Notes: generated from the letters alone by a model not told the origin. Numbered from the stretch's first letter, positions 1 through 8,008 are shown. The stretch: 64,000 nucleotides of DNA from an uncultured Collinsella sp. (GCA_959018755.1 CAUEMA010000003.1:62001-126000), one strand, 5' to 3'. Translations and numbers: made by a program.

Positions 1-168
1 GGCGCCTTCTCCAATCCGCCGCTCACCACGGTGCACGTTCCCAAGCACGAGGTGGGCGAGATCGCGGTGCGCCGCCTGGTGGGCAACATCCGCAATCCCA
101 AGAGCTATACCTGCAAGACGGCCGTGTCGACCTATTTTGTCGAGCGCCAAAGCGTGCGTGAGATCTAG
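1..168 (+). CDS. LacI-family transcriptional regulator, C-terminal end (partial)
   Basis: An open frame enters from the left edge and ends in TAG at 166-168, giving 55 residues. The tail has the LacI/PurR ligand-binding domain ending: a 'PPLTTVHVPKHEVGEIAVRRL' type stretch (seen here in pieces: PPLTTV, then VPKHEVGEIAV) followed by a short basic segment and a final beta strand around TYFVERQSVREI. The DNA-binding domain lies outside the window. It sits directly upstream of the isomerase-transketolase-kinase operon in the same direction, so it is a natural candidate for the regulator of that operon and of the GTAAAC boxes that follow. That link is inference. No start can be assigned. Confidence 0.8.
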   Translation, partial: GAFSNPPLTTVHVPKHEVGEIAVRRLVGNIRNPKSYTCKTAVSTYFVERQSVREI

Positions 169-234
169 GCAAAGGCAACGCTGGGCCGTAGGGAGGCAAA
201 GCTCGCTAAGGCAGCCATACATAACGCTACTAAG

Positions 235-259
235 AGAGGGTCCTTTGGGCCCTCTTTTT
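235..259 (+). terminator. Intrinsic terminator after the LacI-type gene
   Basis: AGAGGGTCC and GGGCCCTCT form a 9-bp stem (one G-T pair) around a TTT loop, followed by TTTTT. It separates the regulator from the downstream sugar operon. Confidence 0.8.
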
Positions 260-281
260 GATGCCCTTGTATGTTCAGTTT

Positions 282-399
282 GTTTACATACCGTTTAGGC
301 TGATTTCTCTACCGTCTACGGGTATCTCGCGTTAAACTTCTAAACAGTAGAGTAAAACATTTAGTAAACAGAACAAAACGAAACATGCGTCTGTTTACT
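282..399. promoter_or_regulatory. GTAAAC-box operator/promoter region of the isomerase operon
   Basis: Three GTAAAC/GTTTAC boxes lie in the AT-rich 160-bp leader: GTTTAC at 282-287, AGTAAACAG at 363-371 and its exact inverted copy CTGTTTACT at 391-399. The AGTAAACAG core also occurs before the PTS gene at 23624-23632. This looks like the binding site of a sugar regulator, possibly the LacI-type protein just upstream. The exact promoter hexamers are not clear to me. Confidence 0.55.
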
Positions 400-425
400 G
401 AACATGTGATTAGGGGAGGACGTAC

Positions 426-1826
426 ATAGACAAGATCAAGCTCGGCTTTGTGCCCACGCGCCGCAGTATCTTTAGCGCGCCGGACGCAATCAAGTATCGC
501 GGCCTGACGGCTGATCGCCTGCGCGAGATCGGCGTCGACATCGTGGATATCGACGACATCAATGAAGAGGGCCTGCTGTTCGACGACAGCCATATCGAGC
601 CTATCGTCAAGAAGTTCCGTGCCGAGGGCGTCGATGGCATTATGCTGTGCCACGCCAACTTTGGCACCGAGTACGTTTGCGCTCGCCTTGCCCGCGAGCT
701 CGGTCTACCCGTACTGCTGTGGGGTCCGCGCGACGAGCGCCCCGAGCCCGACGGCACACGCCTGCGCGATAGCCAGTGCGGCCTGTTCGCCACCGGCAAG
801 GTCCTGCGCCGCTTCCAGGTTCCCTTCACCTACATGACCAACTGCCGCCTGACCGACCCCGAGTTCGAGCGCGGCGTTTGGGACTTTTTGGCCGTTTGCA
901 ACGTGGTCAAGACCTTCAAGCACACCCGCATCCTGCAGATGGCCACCCGTCCGTTCGACTTCTGGTCGACCATGTGCAACGAGGGCGAGCTGCTCGAGAA
1001 GTTCAACATCCAGCTTTCGCCTATCCCCATGACCGAACTTGTCCAGGCTGTGCGCGACGCCCAGGCCGACGAGCAGGCCATGGCCGCCATGCTTGCCCAC
1101 ATCAACGACAGCTTTGAGATCTGCATCCCCGAGGACAAGGTCCCCGCGGTCGCCGGTCTTGCCATCGCCATGAAGCGCTTGGTCGAGAAGTATGGCTGCA
1201 ACGCCGGTGCCATTCAGTGCTGGAACGCTCTGCAGGACGAGCTGGGCATTATGCCCTGCGCCGCCAACGCCATCCTCAACGAGATGGGCATTCCTATCGT
1301 ATGCGAGACCGATATCCACGGCGCCATCACCGCGCTGATGGTCGAGGCCGCCGACCTGGGCCGTCACCGCGGCATGTTCGCCGACTGGACCGTGCGCCAT
1401 CCCGATAACGAGAACGGCGAGCTGCTGCAGCATTGCGGCCCCTGGCCCTGCAGCTGCGCGGCCGTCAAGCCCAAGCTCACCTACCCGCTGGCTTTCGATC
1501 ACCCCGGCGCGCTGACGGCCGAGGCCAAGCACGGCGACCTCACCCTTGCCCGCTTTGACGGTGACAACGGCGAGTACTCGCTGCTACTGGGCAACGCCCG
1601 CGGCATCGACGGCCCGGCCGGCATGGGCACCTACCTGTGGGTCGAGGTCGACAACCTCAAGCGCCTCGAGGCCAAGATCGTCGAGGGCCCCTACATCCAC
1701 CACTGCGTCGCTATTCACGCCAACGTGGTGCCGGTGCTCTACGAGGCGTGCAAGTATATCGGCATCGCTCCCGACCTGTACGACCCGATTGAAGAAGACG
1801 TCAAAGCCTACCTGCGAGGAGAGTAG
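426..1826 (+). CDS. L-fucose/L-arabinose isomerase family protein (candidate D-apiose isomerase)
   Basis: A cytoplasmic aldose-ketose isomerase-like protein of 466 residues. It has the FucI/AraA fold signatures: an N-terminal GFVPTRR strand, a central region with CETDIHGAIT, and a C-terminal metal-site region with HPDNENGELLQHCG and the closing HHCVAIH segment. The first ATG/GTG in frame is GTG at 450, but that has no ribosome binding site and would cut off the first beta strand. An AGGGGAGGA sequence at 412-420 points to ATA at 426, giving IDKIKLGFVPTRR; an in-frame TAG at 411-413 bounds the frame. It starts an operon with split transketolase and a FGGY kinase, which suggests isomerisation of a sugar later phosphorylated and cleaved by transketolase. 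Apiose is the best guess; the substrate is inference. Confidence 0.75.
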   Translation: MDKIKLGFVPTRRSIFSAPDAIKYRGLTADRLREIGVDIVDIDDINEEGLLFDDSHIEPIVKKFRAEGVDGIMLCHANFGTEYVCARLARELGLPVLLWGPRDERPEPDGTRLRDSQCGLFATGKVLRRFQVPFTYMTNCRLTDPEFERGVWDFLAVCNVVKTFKHTRILQMATRPFDFWSTMCNEGELLEKFNIQLSPIPMTELVQAVRDAQADEQAMAAMLAHINDSFEICIPEDKVPAVAGLAIAMKRLVEKYGCNAGAIQCWNALQDELGIMPCAANAILNEMGIPIVCETDIHGAITALMVEAADLGRHRGMFADWTVRHPDNENGELLQHCGPWPCSCAAVKPKLTYPLAFDHPGALTAEAKHGDLTLARFDGDNGEYSLLLGNARGIDGPAGMGTYLWVEVDNLKRLEAKIVEGPYIHHCVAIHANVVPVLYEACKYIGIAPDLYDPIEEDVKAYLRGE

Positions 1827-1828
1827 AA

Positions 1829-2665
1829 ATGGCAACTATCGAAGAGCTTGAGTCCCTGCGTTGGGACCTTCGCCGCGATTGCGTCGATATCATCATGGCT
1901 GGCGCCGGCGGCCACATCGGCGGCGATATGTCGGTGATCGACGCCCTCATGACCCTCTACGCCAACCACCTCAACATTTCGCCCGAGACCGCCGACGATC
2001 CCAATCGCGACCGCTTCGTGCTCTCCAAGGGCCACGCCATGGAGGCTTACTACGCGGTGCTTTGCCACGAGGGCTATCTTGACCTCGACGACGTCAAGGC
2101 CCGCTTCTCCAAGTTCGGCAGCCCCTACATCGGCCACCCCAACAACAAGCTCAAGGGCATCGAAATGAACTCGGGCTCGCTGGGTCACGGCCTGCCCGTG
2201 GCCGTGGGCATGGCGCTCGCCGGCAAGATGGACGGCCGCGATTACCGCGTCTACACCATCATGGGCGATGGTGAGCTTGCCGAGGGCTCGGTCTGGGAGG
2301 GCGCCATGAGCGGCGGCAACTACCAGCTCGATAATCTGTGCGCGCTCGTGGACCGCAACCGCCTGCAGATCAGCGGCAGCACCGAGGACGTTATGAAGCA
2401 GGACTCGCAGGAGGAGCGCTGGGCCGCCTTCGGCTGGAACGTGCTCTCTATTCCGGGCAACGACGTCCGGGCCATCGACGCCGCGCTGACGCTTGCGGCC
2501 GAGACCTGCGGCAAGCCCACGGTCATCATCCTCAACACGGTGAAGGGCTACGGCTCGCCCGTTATGGAGGACAAGGCCGCCTGGCATCATCACCTGCCTA
2601 ACGATGAGGAATATGCCCAGATCATCGCCGATTTCGCTGCCCATAAGGAGGCCATCAATGGCTAA
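1829..2665 (+). CDS. Transketolase, N-terminal (TPP-binding) subunit
   Basis: 278 residues, matching the N-terminal half of a split transketolase. The thiamine diphosphate motif is visible as MGDGELAEGSVWEGAM, about residues 136-151, followed by DRNRLQISG; the early segment SKGHAMEAYYAVL and the GSLGHGLPVAVGMAL segment are also typical. It begins 2 nt after the isomerase stop and its 3' end overlaps the C-terminal subunit gene by 8 nt, implying translational coupling into one heterotetramer. In the known D-apiose pathway a split transketolase acts on apulose 4-phosphate; ordinary pentose-phosphate transfer is the alternative. The presence of a dedicated isomerase and kinase favours a specialised role. 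Confidence 0.9.
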   Translation: MATIEELESLRWDLRRDCVDIIMAGAGGHIGGDMSVIDALMTLYANHLNISPETADDPNRDRFVLSKGHAMEAYYAVLCHEGYLDLDDVKARFSKFGSPYIGHPNNKLKGIEMNSGSLGHGLPVAVGMALAGKMDGRDYRVYTIMGDGELAEGSVWEGAMSGGNYQLDNLCALVDRNRLQISGSTEDVMKQDSQEERWAAFGWNVLSIPGNDVRAIDAALTLAAETCGKPTVIILNTVKGYGSPVMEDKAAWHHHLPNDEEYAQIIADFAAHKEAING

Positions 2666-3599
2666 CAAGATCGCCAATCGCAAGGTTATCTGCGACACGC
2701 TGCTCGAGGCCGCGAAGACCGATAAGGATATCGTCGTCCTGTGCTCCGATTCCCGCGGCTCCGCATCGCTCACGCCGTTCTTTGATCAGTATCCCCAGCA
2801 GTCCGTCGAGGTCGGCATTGCCGAGCAGGACCTGGTGAGCATCGCCGCCGGCATGGCTTCGTGCGGCAAGAAGGCCTGGGCCGCCTCGCCGGCGTCCTTT
2901 GTGACCACGCGCTCGTATGAGCAGTGCAAGGTCGACGTCTCGTACTCCAACACCAACGTCAAGCTCATCGGCATCTCGGGCGGCGTGTCCTACGGCGCCT
3001 TGGGCATGAGCCATCACTCCGCGCAGGATATCGCCGCCATGAGCGCGATTCCCAACATGCGCGTGTATCTGCCGAGCGACCGCTTCCAGACCGCCGAGCT
3101 CGTGCGGGCCCTGGTCGCCGACAACAAGCCGGCCTACATCCGCGTGGGCCGCAACCCGGTCGAGGACGTGTACGCCGAGGGCGAGTGCCCGTTCCAGATG
3201 GATCGCGCCACCTGGGTACGCCGCGGCACCGATGTAACGCTCGTCGCTACCGGCGAGATGGTCCGCCATGCCGTGGACGCTGCCGACCTGCTGGCCGAGC
3301 AGGGCATCTCGGCAACGGTGCTCGACATGTACTGCGTCAAGCCGCTTGACGCCGAGGCCGTGATTGAGGCTGCCGGTGCCACGCGCGCCGTCGTGACTGT
3401 CGAGGAGCACAGTCCCTTCGGCGGCTTGGGCTCTATGGTCGCGCAGGTGGTGGGCGAGCATTGCCCGCGTCCGGTCAAGTGCCTCTCCCTGCCCGACGCG
3501 CCGGTCATCACCGGCACGAGCCCCGAGGTCTTTGCACACTACGGCCTGACGGGTGCCGGAATCGCGCAGACCGTCGCCGAATTCCTGCCCACAGAGTAA
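2658..3599 (+). CDS. Transketolase, C-terminal subunit
   Basis: 313 residues starting at ATG 2658 (MANKIANRK), with AAGGAGG just upstream and an 8-nt overlap with the N-terminal subunit gene. It has the pyrimidine-binding transketolase domain (VEVGIAEQDLVSIAAGMAS, containing the catalytic Glu, about residues 51-69) and the C-terminal transketolase domain (TVEEHSPFGGLGSMVAQV). Together with the preceding gene it forms a complete transketolase. An upstream extension in frame to 2604 exists but lacks a ribosome binding site and runs through the first subunit, so I rejected it. Confidence 0.9.
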   Translation: MANKIANRKVICDTLLEAAKTDKDIVVLCSDSRGSASLTPFFDQYPQQSVEVGIAEQDLVSIAAGMASCGKKAWAASPASFVTTRSYEQCKVDVSYSNTNVKLIGISGGVSYGALGMSHHSAQDIAAMSAIPNMRVYLPSDRFQTAELVRALVADNKPAYIRVGRNPVEDVYAEGECPFQMDRATWVRRGTDVTLVATGEMVRHAVDAADLLAEQGISATVLDMYCVKPLDAEAVIEAAGATRAVVTVEEHSPFGGLGSMVAQVVGEHCPRPVKCLSLPDAPVITGTSPEVFAHYGLTGAGIAQTVAEFLPTE

Positions 3600-3603
3600 C
3601 TGG

Positions 3604-3637
3604 AATGTGACAAAGGGACCGTCCCTTTGTCACATTC
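3604..3637. repeat. Palindromic intergenic repeat, GTGACAAAGGGAC type
   Basis: AATGTGACAAAGGGAC is followed by its near-perfect inverse (GTCCCTTTGTCACATT). It lies inside the operon between the transketolase and kinase genes. A sister copy with ATG changes lies between nadA and nadB at 50296-50330. Confidence 0.85.
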
Positions 3638-3655
3638 GTTTTGAAAGGGGTGGCC

Positions 3656-5146
3656 ATGGGCCGCTACATCATCGGAATCGATCAGTCCACGCAGGGCACC
3701 AAGGCGCTGCTGGTAGACGAGGGTGGCCATCTGATTCATCGTGCCGACCGCTCGCATCGCCAGATTGTCAACGAAGCCGGCTGGGTGAGCCATGATCCGG
3801 CCGAGATTGCCACCAATGTGCTGGCCGTGGCGCGTGCCGTGGTGGAGGAGACCGGGGTCAATCCGGCCGACGTCGCCGGCATCGGCATCTCCAACCAGCG
3901 CGAGACCACCGTTGCATGGAACCGCACGACGGGCGAGCCGCTGTGCGACGCCGTGGTGTGGCAGTGCGCCCGCGCCCGCGAGCTGTGCGACGAGTTGACC
4001 GCGCGCGAGGGTGTGGCCGAGCTGGTGCGCGACACGACGGGTCTGGTGCTCTCGCCCTACTATCCGGCGGGCAAGATGGCCTGGATCCTTGCGAACGTTC
4101 CCGCTGCTGCCGAGGCCGCGGCGGCAGGCGAGCTGTGCCTGGGCACCATCGATGCCTGGGTGGTCTGGACGCTCACGGGCGGCGCGGAGTTTCGCTGCGA
4201 CTGGTCCAATGCCAGCCGCACGCAGCTCTTTGACCTGCGCCGTGGCTGCTGGAGCGAGCCGGTGTGCGAGGCCTTTGGCGTCGACGTGGCCTGCCTGCCG
4301 CAGGTGACCGATTCCGATGGCCTGTTCGGCATGACGGATCTGGGCGGCTTTTTGCCAGCGCCCGTGCCCATTCACGGCGTGCTGGGCGACAGCCACGCGG
4401 CCTTGTTCGCGCAGGGCTGCCACAGCCGCGGTATGGCCAAGGCGACCTATGGCACCGGCAGCTCGGTCATGATGAACGTCGGCGACGAGTTCGTTGCCAG
4501 CTCGCACGGGCTTTCGAGCTCGCTCGCATGGCGTATGGACGGCGTGACCGAGTACGTGCTCGAGGGCAACGTGAGCTACGCCGGTGCTGTCAAGACGTGG
4601 CTGCGCGACGATCTGGAGCTCATCAATAACCCCGAGGAAGTTACCGACCTGTGCTACGCTGCCAATCCGGCGAGCCGCGTCTACTTTGTGCCGGCGTTTA
4701 CCGGTTTGGGCGCGCCGCACTGGGCGAGTGACGCCGAGGGCTGCGTCTTTGGCATGACGCGTACCACGGGTCGCGCGGAGTTCGTGAAGGCCGCCGACGA
4801 GTCGATCGCCTATCAGATCTTTGACGTGATCGATGCGATGGTCGAGGATTCGGGCGCGGTGCTGTCCGAGCTTCGCGTTGACGGTGGTCCCACGCGCGAT
4901 GCGTACCTGATGCAGTTTGAGAGCGACTTGGTTGGCTCGCCTATCCGCATCGCGAGCAACGACGAGATGAGCGGCCTGGGTGCGGCCTGGGCCTGCGGCA
5001 TTGCGCTGGGCATGTACACGCGCGATGTCGTCGACGTCTATGGGGCCCGCGGCATCGTGGAGCCTGCCATGACCGCCGACGAGCGCGCCAAAAAGATCGC
5101 CGGCTGGCGCCACGCCGTGAAATCAACGATTGCCTACACAGCCTAG
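3656..5146 (+). CDS. FGGY-family carbohydrate kinase (glycerol-kinase-like; candidate apulose kinase)
   Basis: 496 residues starting at ATG 3656, with GAAAGGGG in front; a TTG 15 nt upstream is less likely. It shows the FGGY ATPase core: GIDQSTQGTKALLVD at the N terminus, SNQRETTVAWNR, GDSHAALFAQGC, FTGLGAPHW and VDGGPTRDAYLMQF. Overall it resembles glycerol kinase, keeping the Arg-Glu pair, the Trp and the Tyr that bind glycerol, and the catalytic Asp, but Ser replaces the Gln that follows the catalytic Asp in glycerol kinase (GDS rather than GDQ). That argues for a different polyol or ketose substrate. With isomerase and transketolase in the operon, a ketose such as apulose is plausible. 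A generic tool would probably call it GlpK. Confidence 0.8.
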   Translation: MGRYIIGIDQSTQGTKALLVDEGGHLIHRADRSHRQIVNEAGWVSHDPAEIATNVLAVARAVVEETGVNPADVAGIGISNQRETTVAWNRTTGEPLCDAVVWQCARARELCDELTAREGVAELVRDTTGLVLSPYYPAGKMAWILANVPAAAEAAAAGELCLGTIDAWVVWTLTGGAEFRCDWSNASRTQLFDLRRGCWSEPVCEAFGVDVACLPQVTDSDGLFGMTDLGGFLPAPVPIHGVLGDSHAALFAQGCHSRGMAKATYGTGSSVMMNVGDEFVASSHGLSSSLAWRMDGVTEYVLEGNVSYAGAVKTWLRDDLELINNPEEVTDLCYAANPASRVYFVPAFTGLGAPHWASDAEGCVFGMTRTTGRAEFVKAADESIAYQIFDVIDAMVEDSGAVLSELRVDGGPTRDAYLMQFESDLVGSPIRIASNDEMSGLGAAWACGIALGMYTRDVVDVYGARGIVEPAMTADERAKKIAGWRHAVKSTIAYTA

Positions 5147-5194
5147 AATGGTTTTTCTGGGACGGGGATTAAAAAATCATTGGTCCTCGTCCCA

Positions 5195-5284
5195 GGTAGT
5201 CAATTTGGGACGGGGCTTTTTTGACTGGTATGATTGGTGCGACCATTCGAACCAGCTAAAAGAGCCCCGTCCCAAATTGACTAC
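5195..5284. repeat. Long inverted repeat, CCCGTCCCAAATTGACTACC type
   Basis: A 23-bp arm at 5195-5217 (GGTAGTCAATTTGGGACGGG plus GCT) is exactly inverted at 5262-5284, enclosing 44 nt. A partial related copy GGGACGGGGATT... CGTCCC lies at 5158-5193. The left arm followed by TTTTTT also makes it a possible terminator for the kinase gene. Related fragments occur at 38966-38996 and 53222-53250. Confidence 0.85.
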
Positions 5285-5298
5285 CGAGAGGATCTGCT

Positions 5299-5787
5299 AT
5301 GGAGCGCATTGCGAGCTTTTCCGTTGACCATCTGCTGCTTGAGCCCGGCGTGTATGTGAGCCGCATCGACCGCGATCCGGCAACCGGTGCTGCCGTCACC
5401 ACGTTTGACCTGCGCCTGACCACGCCCAACAAGGAGCCGGTCATGAACACCGCCGAGTGCCACACCATTGAGCACCTGGGCGCGACGTTCCTTCGCAATC
5501 ATGCCGAGTGGTCGAGCCGTATTGTCTACTTTGGGCCCATGGGCTGCCGCACGGGCTTTTACCTCGTCGTGTTTGGCGAGGTGACGAGCGAGGAGATTCT
5601 GCCGCTCGTGCGTGAGCTGTTCGAGTTTGTCGCCGGCTTTGAGGGCGATGTCCCCGGTGCCGCTCCCGAGGAGTGCGGCAACTACCTGGACCAAAACCTC
5701 CCCATGGCAAACTGGCTCGCACGCCGCTATCTCGACCGTGACCTGGCCGATATCGATGAGAAGCACCTGCACTATCAGCAGGCTTAA
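5299..5787 (+). CDS. luxS: S-ribosylhomocysteine lyase, AI-2 synthase
   Basis: 162 residues, full length for LuxS. It cleaves S-ribosylhomocysteine to homocysteine and DPD, the AI-2 precursor, in the activated methyl cycle. The metal site is intact: HTIEH (His55, His59, catalytic Glu58) and Cys126 in EECGNY; the catalytic Cys is Cys83 in GPMGCRTG. GAGAGG precedes the ATG. It is a single-gene unit between a long inverted repeat and a terminator. Confidence 0.97.
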   Translation: MERIASFSVDHLLLEPGVYVSRIDRDPATGAAVTTFDLRLTTPNKEPVMNTAECHTIEHLGATFLRNHAEWSSRIVYFGPMGCRTGFYLVVFGEVTSEEILPLVRELFEFVAGFEGDVPGAAPEECGNYLDQNLPMANWLARRYLDRDLADIDEKHLHYQQA

Positions 5788-5818
5788 GGGCTTTATCGTC
5801 CAAAACGCGCGCATTGGA

Positions 5819-5849
5819 CGCCTTCGCCTATGCGGGGGCGCCTTTTTGT
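5819..5849 (+). terminator. Terminator after luxS
   Basis: CGCCTTCGC pairs with GCGGGGGCG (two G-T pairs) around a 4-6 nt loop, followed by CCTTTTTG. Confidence 0.6.
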
Positions 5850-5897
5850 TTATTGGTCGGGACGAGCGTTCAAAATCGCTCATGTTTGTTCTAGAAT

Positions 5898-5921
5898 GTT
5901 CGTATAGTCACATTTACGAAC
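5898..5921. promoter_or_regulatory. Inverted repeat upstream of the DUF4867 gene
   Basis: GTTCGTA at 5898-5904 and TACGAAC at 5915-5921 are exact inverses 10 nt apart, ending at the ribosome binding site. The half-sites resemble DeoR-type sugar operators, but no cognate regulator is identifiable here. Confidence 0.45.
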
Positions 5922-5931
5922 AGGAGTGAAC

Positions 5932-6576
5932 ATGCATATCTACTCTGTCAATGATCCCGAGTTCAAGCCCTATGGCAACGTTTGGGATGACGTTCCGTCC
6001 GAGCTCACGTCGCCCGTGCTCGAGGCGCTTTCTGCCACGCCCATTCCCGAGGGCAGCAAGTACGTAGCAAGTGCGCCGGAGCTCGAGGGCGTCAAGGATG
6101 CCGATAAACTGGGCTTTCTCATGTTTGGCGGTCGTCCCTTCCAGCTGGGCTGGTGCAACGGCCACAATACACGACTTAACTGCCTGGAGTATCATCGCGC
6201 CAGCGAATTCAACCTGGGCGCTCGCGACTTTATCCTGCTTGTGGCGCATCGCTGGGAGATCGAGGACGGCAAGCTCGACACCGCGTGCGTCAAGGCGTTC
6301 CGCGTGCCGGCGGGTACGGTTGTCGAGGTCTTCAACACTACGCTGCACTACACGCCCTGCATGGTCGACGACGGCGGCTTCCAGGTGATGGTGGCGCTGC
6401 CGGCGGGCACCAACGGCCCACGCCCCGAGGCTGCATCCGACATGCCCGCGGCCGGCGATAGCTACTGCTACTGGAAGGCCGACAAGTGGGTCCTCTGCCA
6501 CGCCGACAGCCCCAAGGCAGCCGAAGGCGGCTACGTAGGCCTCATCGGCAAGAACCTCGACATCACCGTGGACTAG
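5932..6576 (+). CDS. DUF4867 family protein
   Basis: 214 residues beginning MHIYSVNDPEFKPYG, the typical opening of the DUF4867 family found next to sugar-catabolism genes in Firmicutes and Actinobacteria. ATG 5932 is preceded by CAGGAG at a good distance; GTG 5926 overlaps that site and was rejected. The middle carries H-x-R and EYHRASEF residues that would suit a small metal-binding or cupin-like fold, but the function is unknown to me. The last ~20 codons and the following ~70 bp are duplicated at 7862-7985 on the other side of the next gene. Confidence 0.75.
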   Translation: MHIYSVNDPEFKPYGNVWDDVPSELTSPVLEALSATPIPEGSKYVASAPELEGVKDADKLGFLMFGGRPFQLGWCNGHNTRLNCLEYHRASEFNLGARDFILLVAHRWEIEDGKLDTACVKAFRVPAGTVVEVFNTTLHYTPCMVDDGGFQVMVALPAGTNGPRPEAASDMPAAGDSYCYWKADKWVLCHADSPKAAEGGYVGLIGKNLDITVD

Positions 6577-6585
6577 AGCCTTCTT

Positions 6586-6640
6586 TCTCGATCTGTAACA
6601 TCTAGCGGGCTAAATCGTCTCTACCTGTTACAGATCGAGA
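6586..6640. repeat. Palindromic repeat, CTGTAACA...TGTTACAG type
   Basis: TCTCGATCTGTAACA and TGTTACAGATCGAGA are exact inverses enclosing 25 nt, immediately after the DUF4867 stop. Degenerate CACAAAGGTGCCTGTCC-type sequence follows at 6657-6688. The pair of repeats is copied at 7928-8112. Confidence 0.85.
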
Positions 6641-6691
6641 CAAACGGGCCCAATCCGTCACAAAGGTGCCTGTCCTCATCGTGGTGGCTGC

Positions 6692-7798
6692 CTAGAGCTG
6701 ACTGCGCAGGTAGTCAGCCATATATGGAACAGCGAAACGCACGTAACCGCGGCGTGCCTGTTCGATAACGCCGGCGTCGATGAGGCGTCGGCGATACTTT
6801 TGCGCATAGTCGGGTGTGACTGACATGCGCTCGGCCACATTGGAGATGCGCGACACGCCGTCTTTGTCATCAGTCATTGCGTCGAGAAACGCGACGTCTT
6901 GGTCCGATAGCGCGGCGAGCGTCGTTTCACAAACATCGTTTTCGAAATCGGCCTTTGACGCTTCGATAGCTCCGTTGACTTGCTCTGGCGTTACGTATTC
7001 TCCTGCCTGGCAGCGATTGGCGATGTTGTAGCCGATGAGCTGCAGCATATAGGGCGAACCTTGGGTTGCACGAGCGGCACAGAGGCGAAGATCGCCTGGA
7101 ATATCAAGGTCGAGTTCTTCGAAAGCCCGCTGATAATATGCATCGACATCTCCGACTGAAAGCGGTTCGAGCGTGACTTTGCGTGCGCGGTTGAGAAATG
7201 TCAGTACGCGGTCGTTGAGTGTCGCGGAGACTGCTCCCGGGAGGCCCGCCATGACGAGCGCGACGTTGAGCCGTTCGCCGACCAACTCTTGATAGGCGGT
7301 GACGAGCTGTCTGATCTCGGGTGAATTTGCTTGGAGCTCGTCGATGAGGATGAGGATGCCGTGTCCCTGCTCGGTCAGTTTGCGCGCGAGCTGGGTGAGT
7401 TTGAACTGAAAGCTCTTGGTCTCCTGCACGTCTCGTGTGAACTCGAGGCCTGCCGAGAACCCAAAAACACTTAGACTGCCGCTCGTGAGTTTGGGAAGGC
7501 GGCGTTTATTGACGTAAGGCTCGCCTGCTTCCTGGATCTTCTCAACAATGCGCTCGAGCATATCCTCGGAGGCTACGGTGGGTGTGGCAACAACGAAGCC
7601 GAGCTTGCGGGCGCGATCGGCAAGTTCCCACAGGAGAACCGTTTTGCCGCTGCCTCGCTGGCCGAGCATGAGCATGGCTCGGTCTCGATTGCCCGGCTCC
7701 TGCTCAAGGCCGGAGATGAATGTCGAAATCACGCTCCCGCGCCCCACCAGATAGGACGGGCGATTTCCAAATGAGGGGGAGAAGATGGTTTCAGTCAT
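6692..7798 (-). CDS. AAA+ ATP-binding protein with C-terminal winged helix
   Basis: 368 residues, cytoplasmic. Walker A is GQRGSGKT (about 46-53), Walker B is ILILIDEL (about 148-155), and MAGLPG about 205-210 fits sensor 1. The ~60 C-terminal residues (RISNVAERMSVTPDYAQKYRRRLID) look like a winged helix-turn-helix, giving an Orc1/Cdc6- or STAND-like layout. A start at ATG 7796-7798 follows AAAGGAGA. The leader on the minus strand holds four AGGAAAAA-type runs (7803-7846). The gene is alone, on the strand opposite to its neighbours, and bracketed by direct copies of the DUF4867 gene tail, suggesting it was inserted. Role unknown; regulator or defence/maintenance ATPase are both possible. Confidence 0.75.
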   Translation of the reverse strand: MTETIFSPSFGNRPSYLVGRGSVISTFISGLEQEPGNRDRAMLMLGQRGSGKTVLLWELADRARKLGFVVATPTVASEDMLERIVEKIQEAGEPYVNKRRLPKLTSGSLSVFGFSAGLEFTRDVQETKSFQFKLTQLARKLTEQGHGILILIDELQANSPEIRQLVTAYQELVGERLNVALVMAGLPGAVSATLNDRVLTFLNRARKVTLEPLSVGDVDAYYQRAFEELDLDIPGDLRLCAARATQGSPYMLQLIGYNIANRCQAGEYVTPEQVNGAIEASKADFENDVCETTLAALSDQDVAFLDAMTDDKDGVSRISNVAERMSVTPDYAQKYRRRLIDAGVIEQARRGYVRFAVPYMADYLRSQL

Positions 7799-7861
7799 GA
7801 GTCTCCTTTCCTTTTTTTCCTATTTTTTCCTTTTTTCCCTATTCAGTCAAATGAGTTGCTG

Positions 7862-7918
7862 AGCGAAAGCGGTTATGTAGGCCTCACCGGCAAGAACCTC
7901 GACATCGCCTGCGACTAG
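7862..7918 (+). pseudogene. Remnant of a DUF4867 gene 3' end
   Basis: Reads SESGYVGLTGKNLDIACD then TAG, clearly homologous to the last residues of the gene at 5932 (EGGYVGLIGKNLDITVD). Homology continues ~65 bp into the noncoding repeat downstream. There is no upstream coding region left, so this is a stub created by duplication or recombination around the ATPase gene. Confidence 0.8.
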
Positions 7919-7927
7919 AATCTTCCG

Positions 7928-7983
7928 CCTCAATTCGTAACACCTAGCGGGCTAGATCGTCTCTACCTGTTACAGATTTAGAC
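7928..7983. repeat. Palindromic repeat, CTGTAACA...TGTTACAG type (degenerate copy)
   Basis: Same order and spacing as 6586-6640, with the CACCTAGCGGGCTAGATCG core nearly identical; the left arm is decayed (CAATTCGTAACA). Confidence 0.75.
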
Positions 7984-8008
7984 AAACTGCAGGGGACAGG
8001 CCGAACAA

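Noticed and set aside
6692..7798. ATPase considered as part of a toxin or phage-defence system
   Set aside because: No partner nuclease, toxin or effector gene is adjacent; the gene is isolated, so I left its role open.
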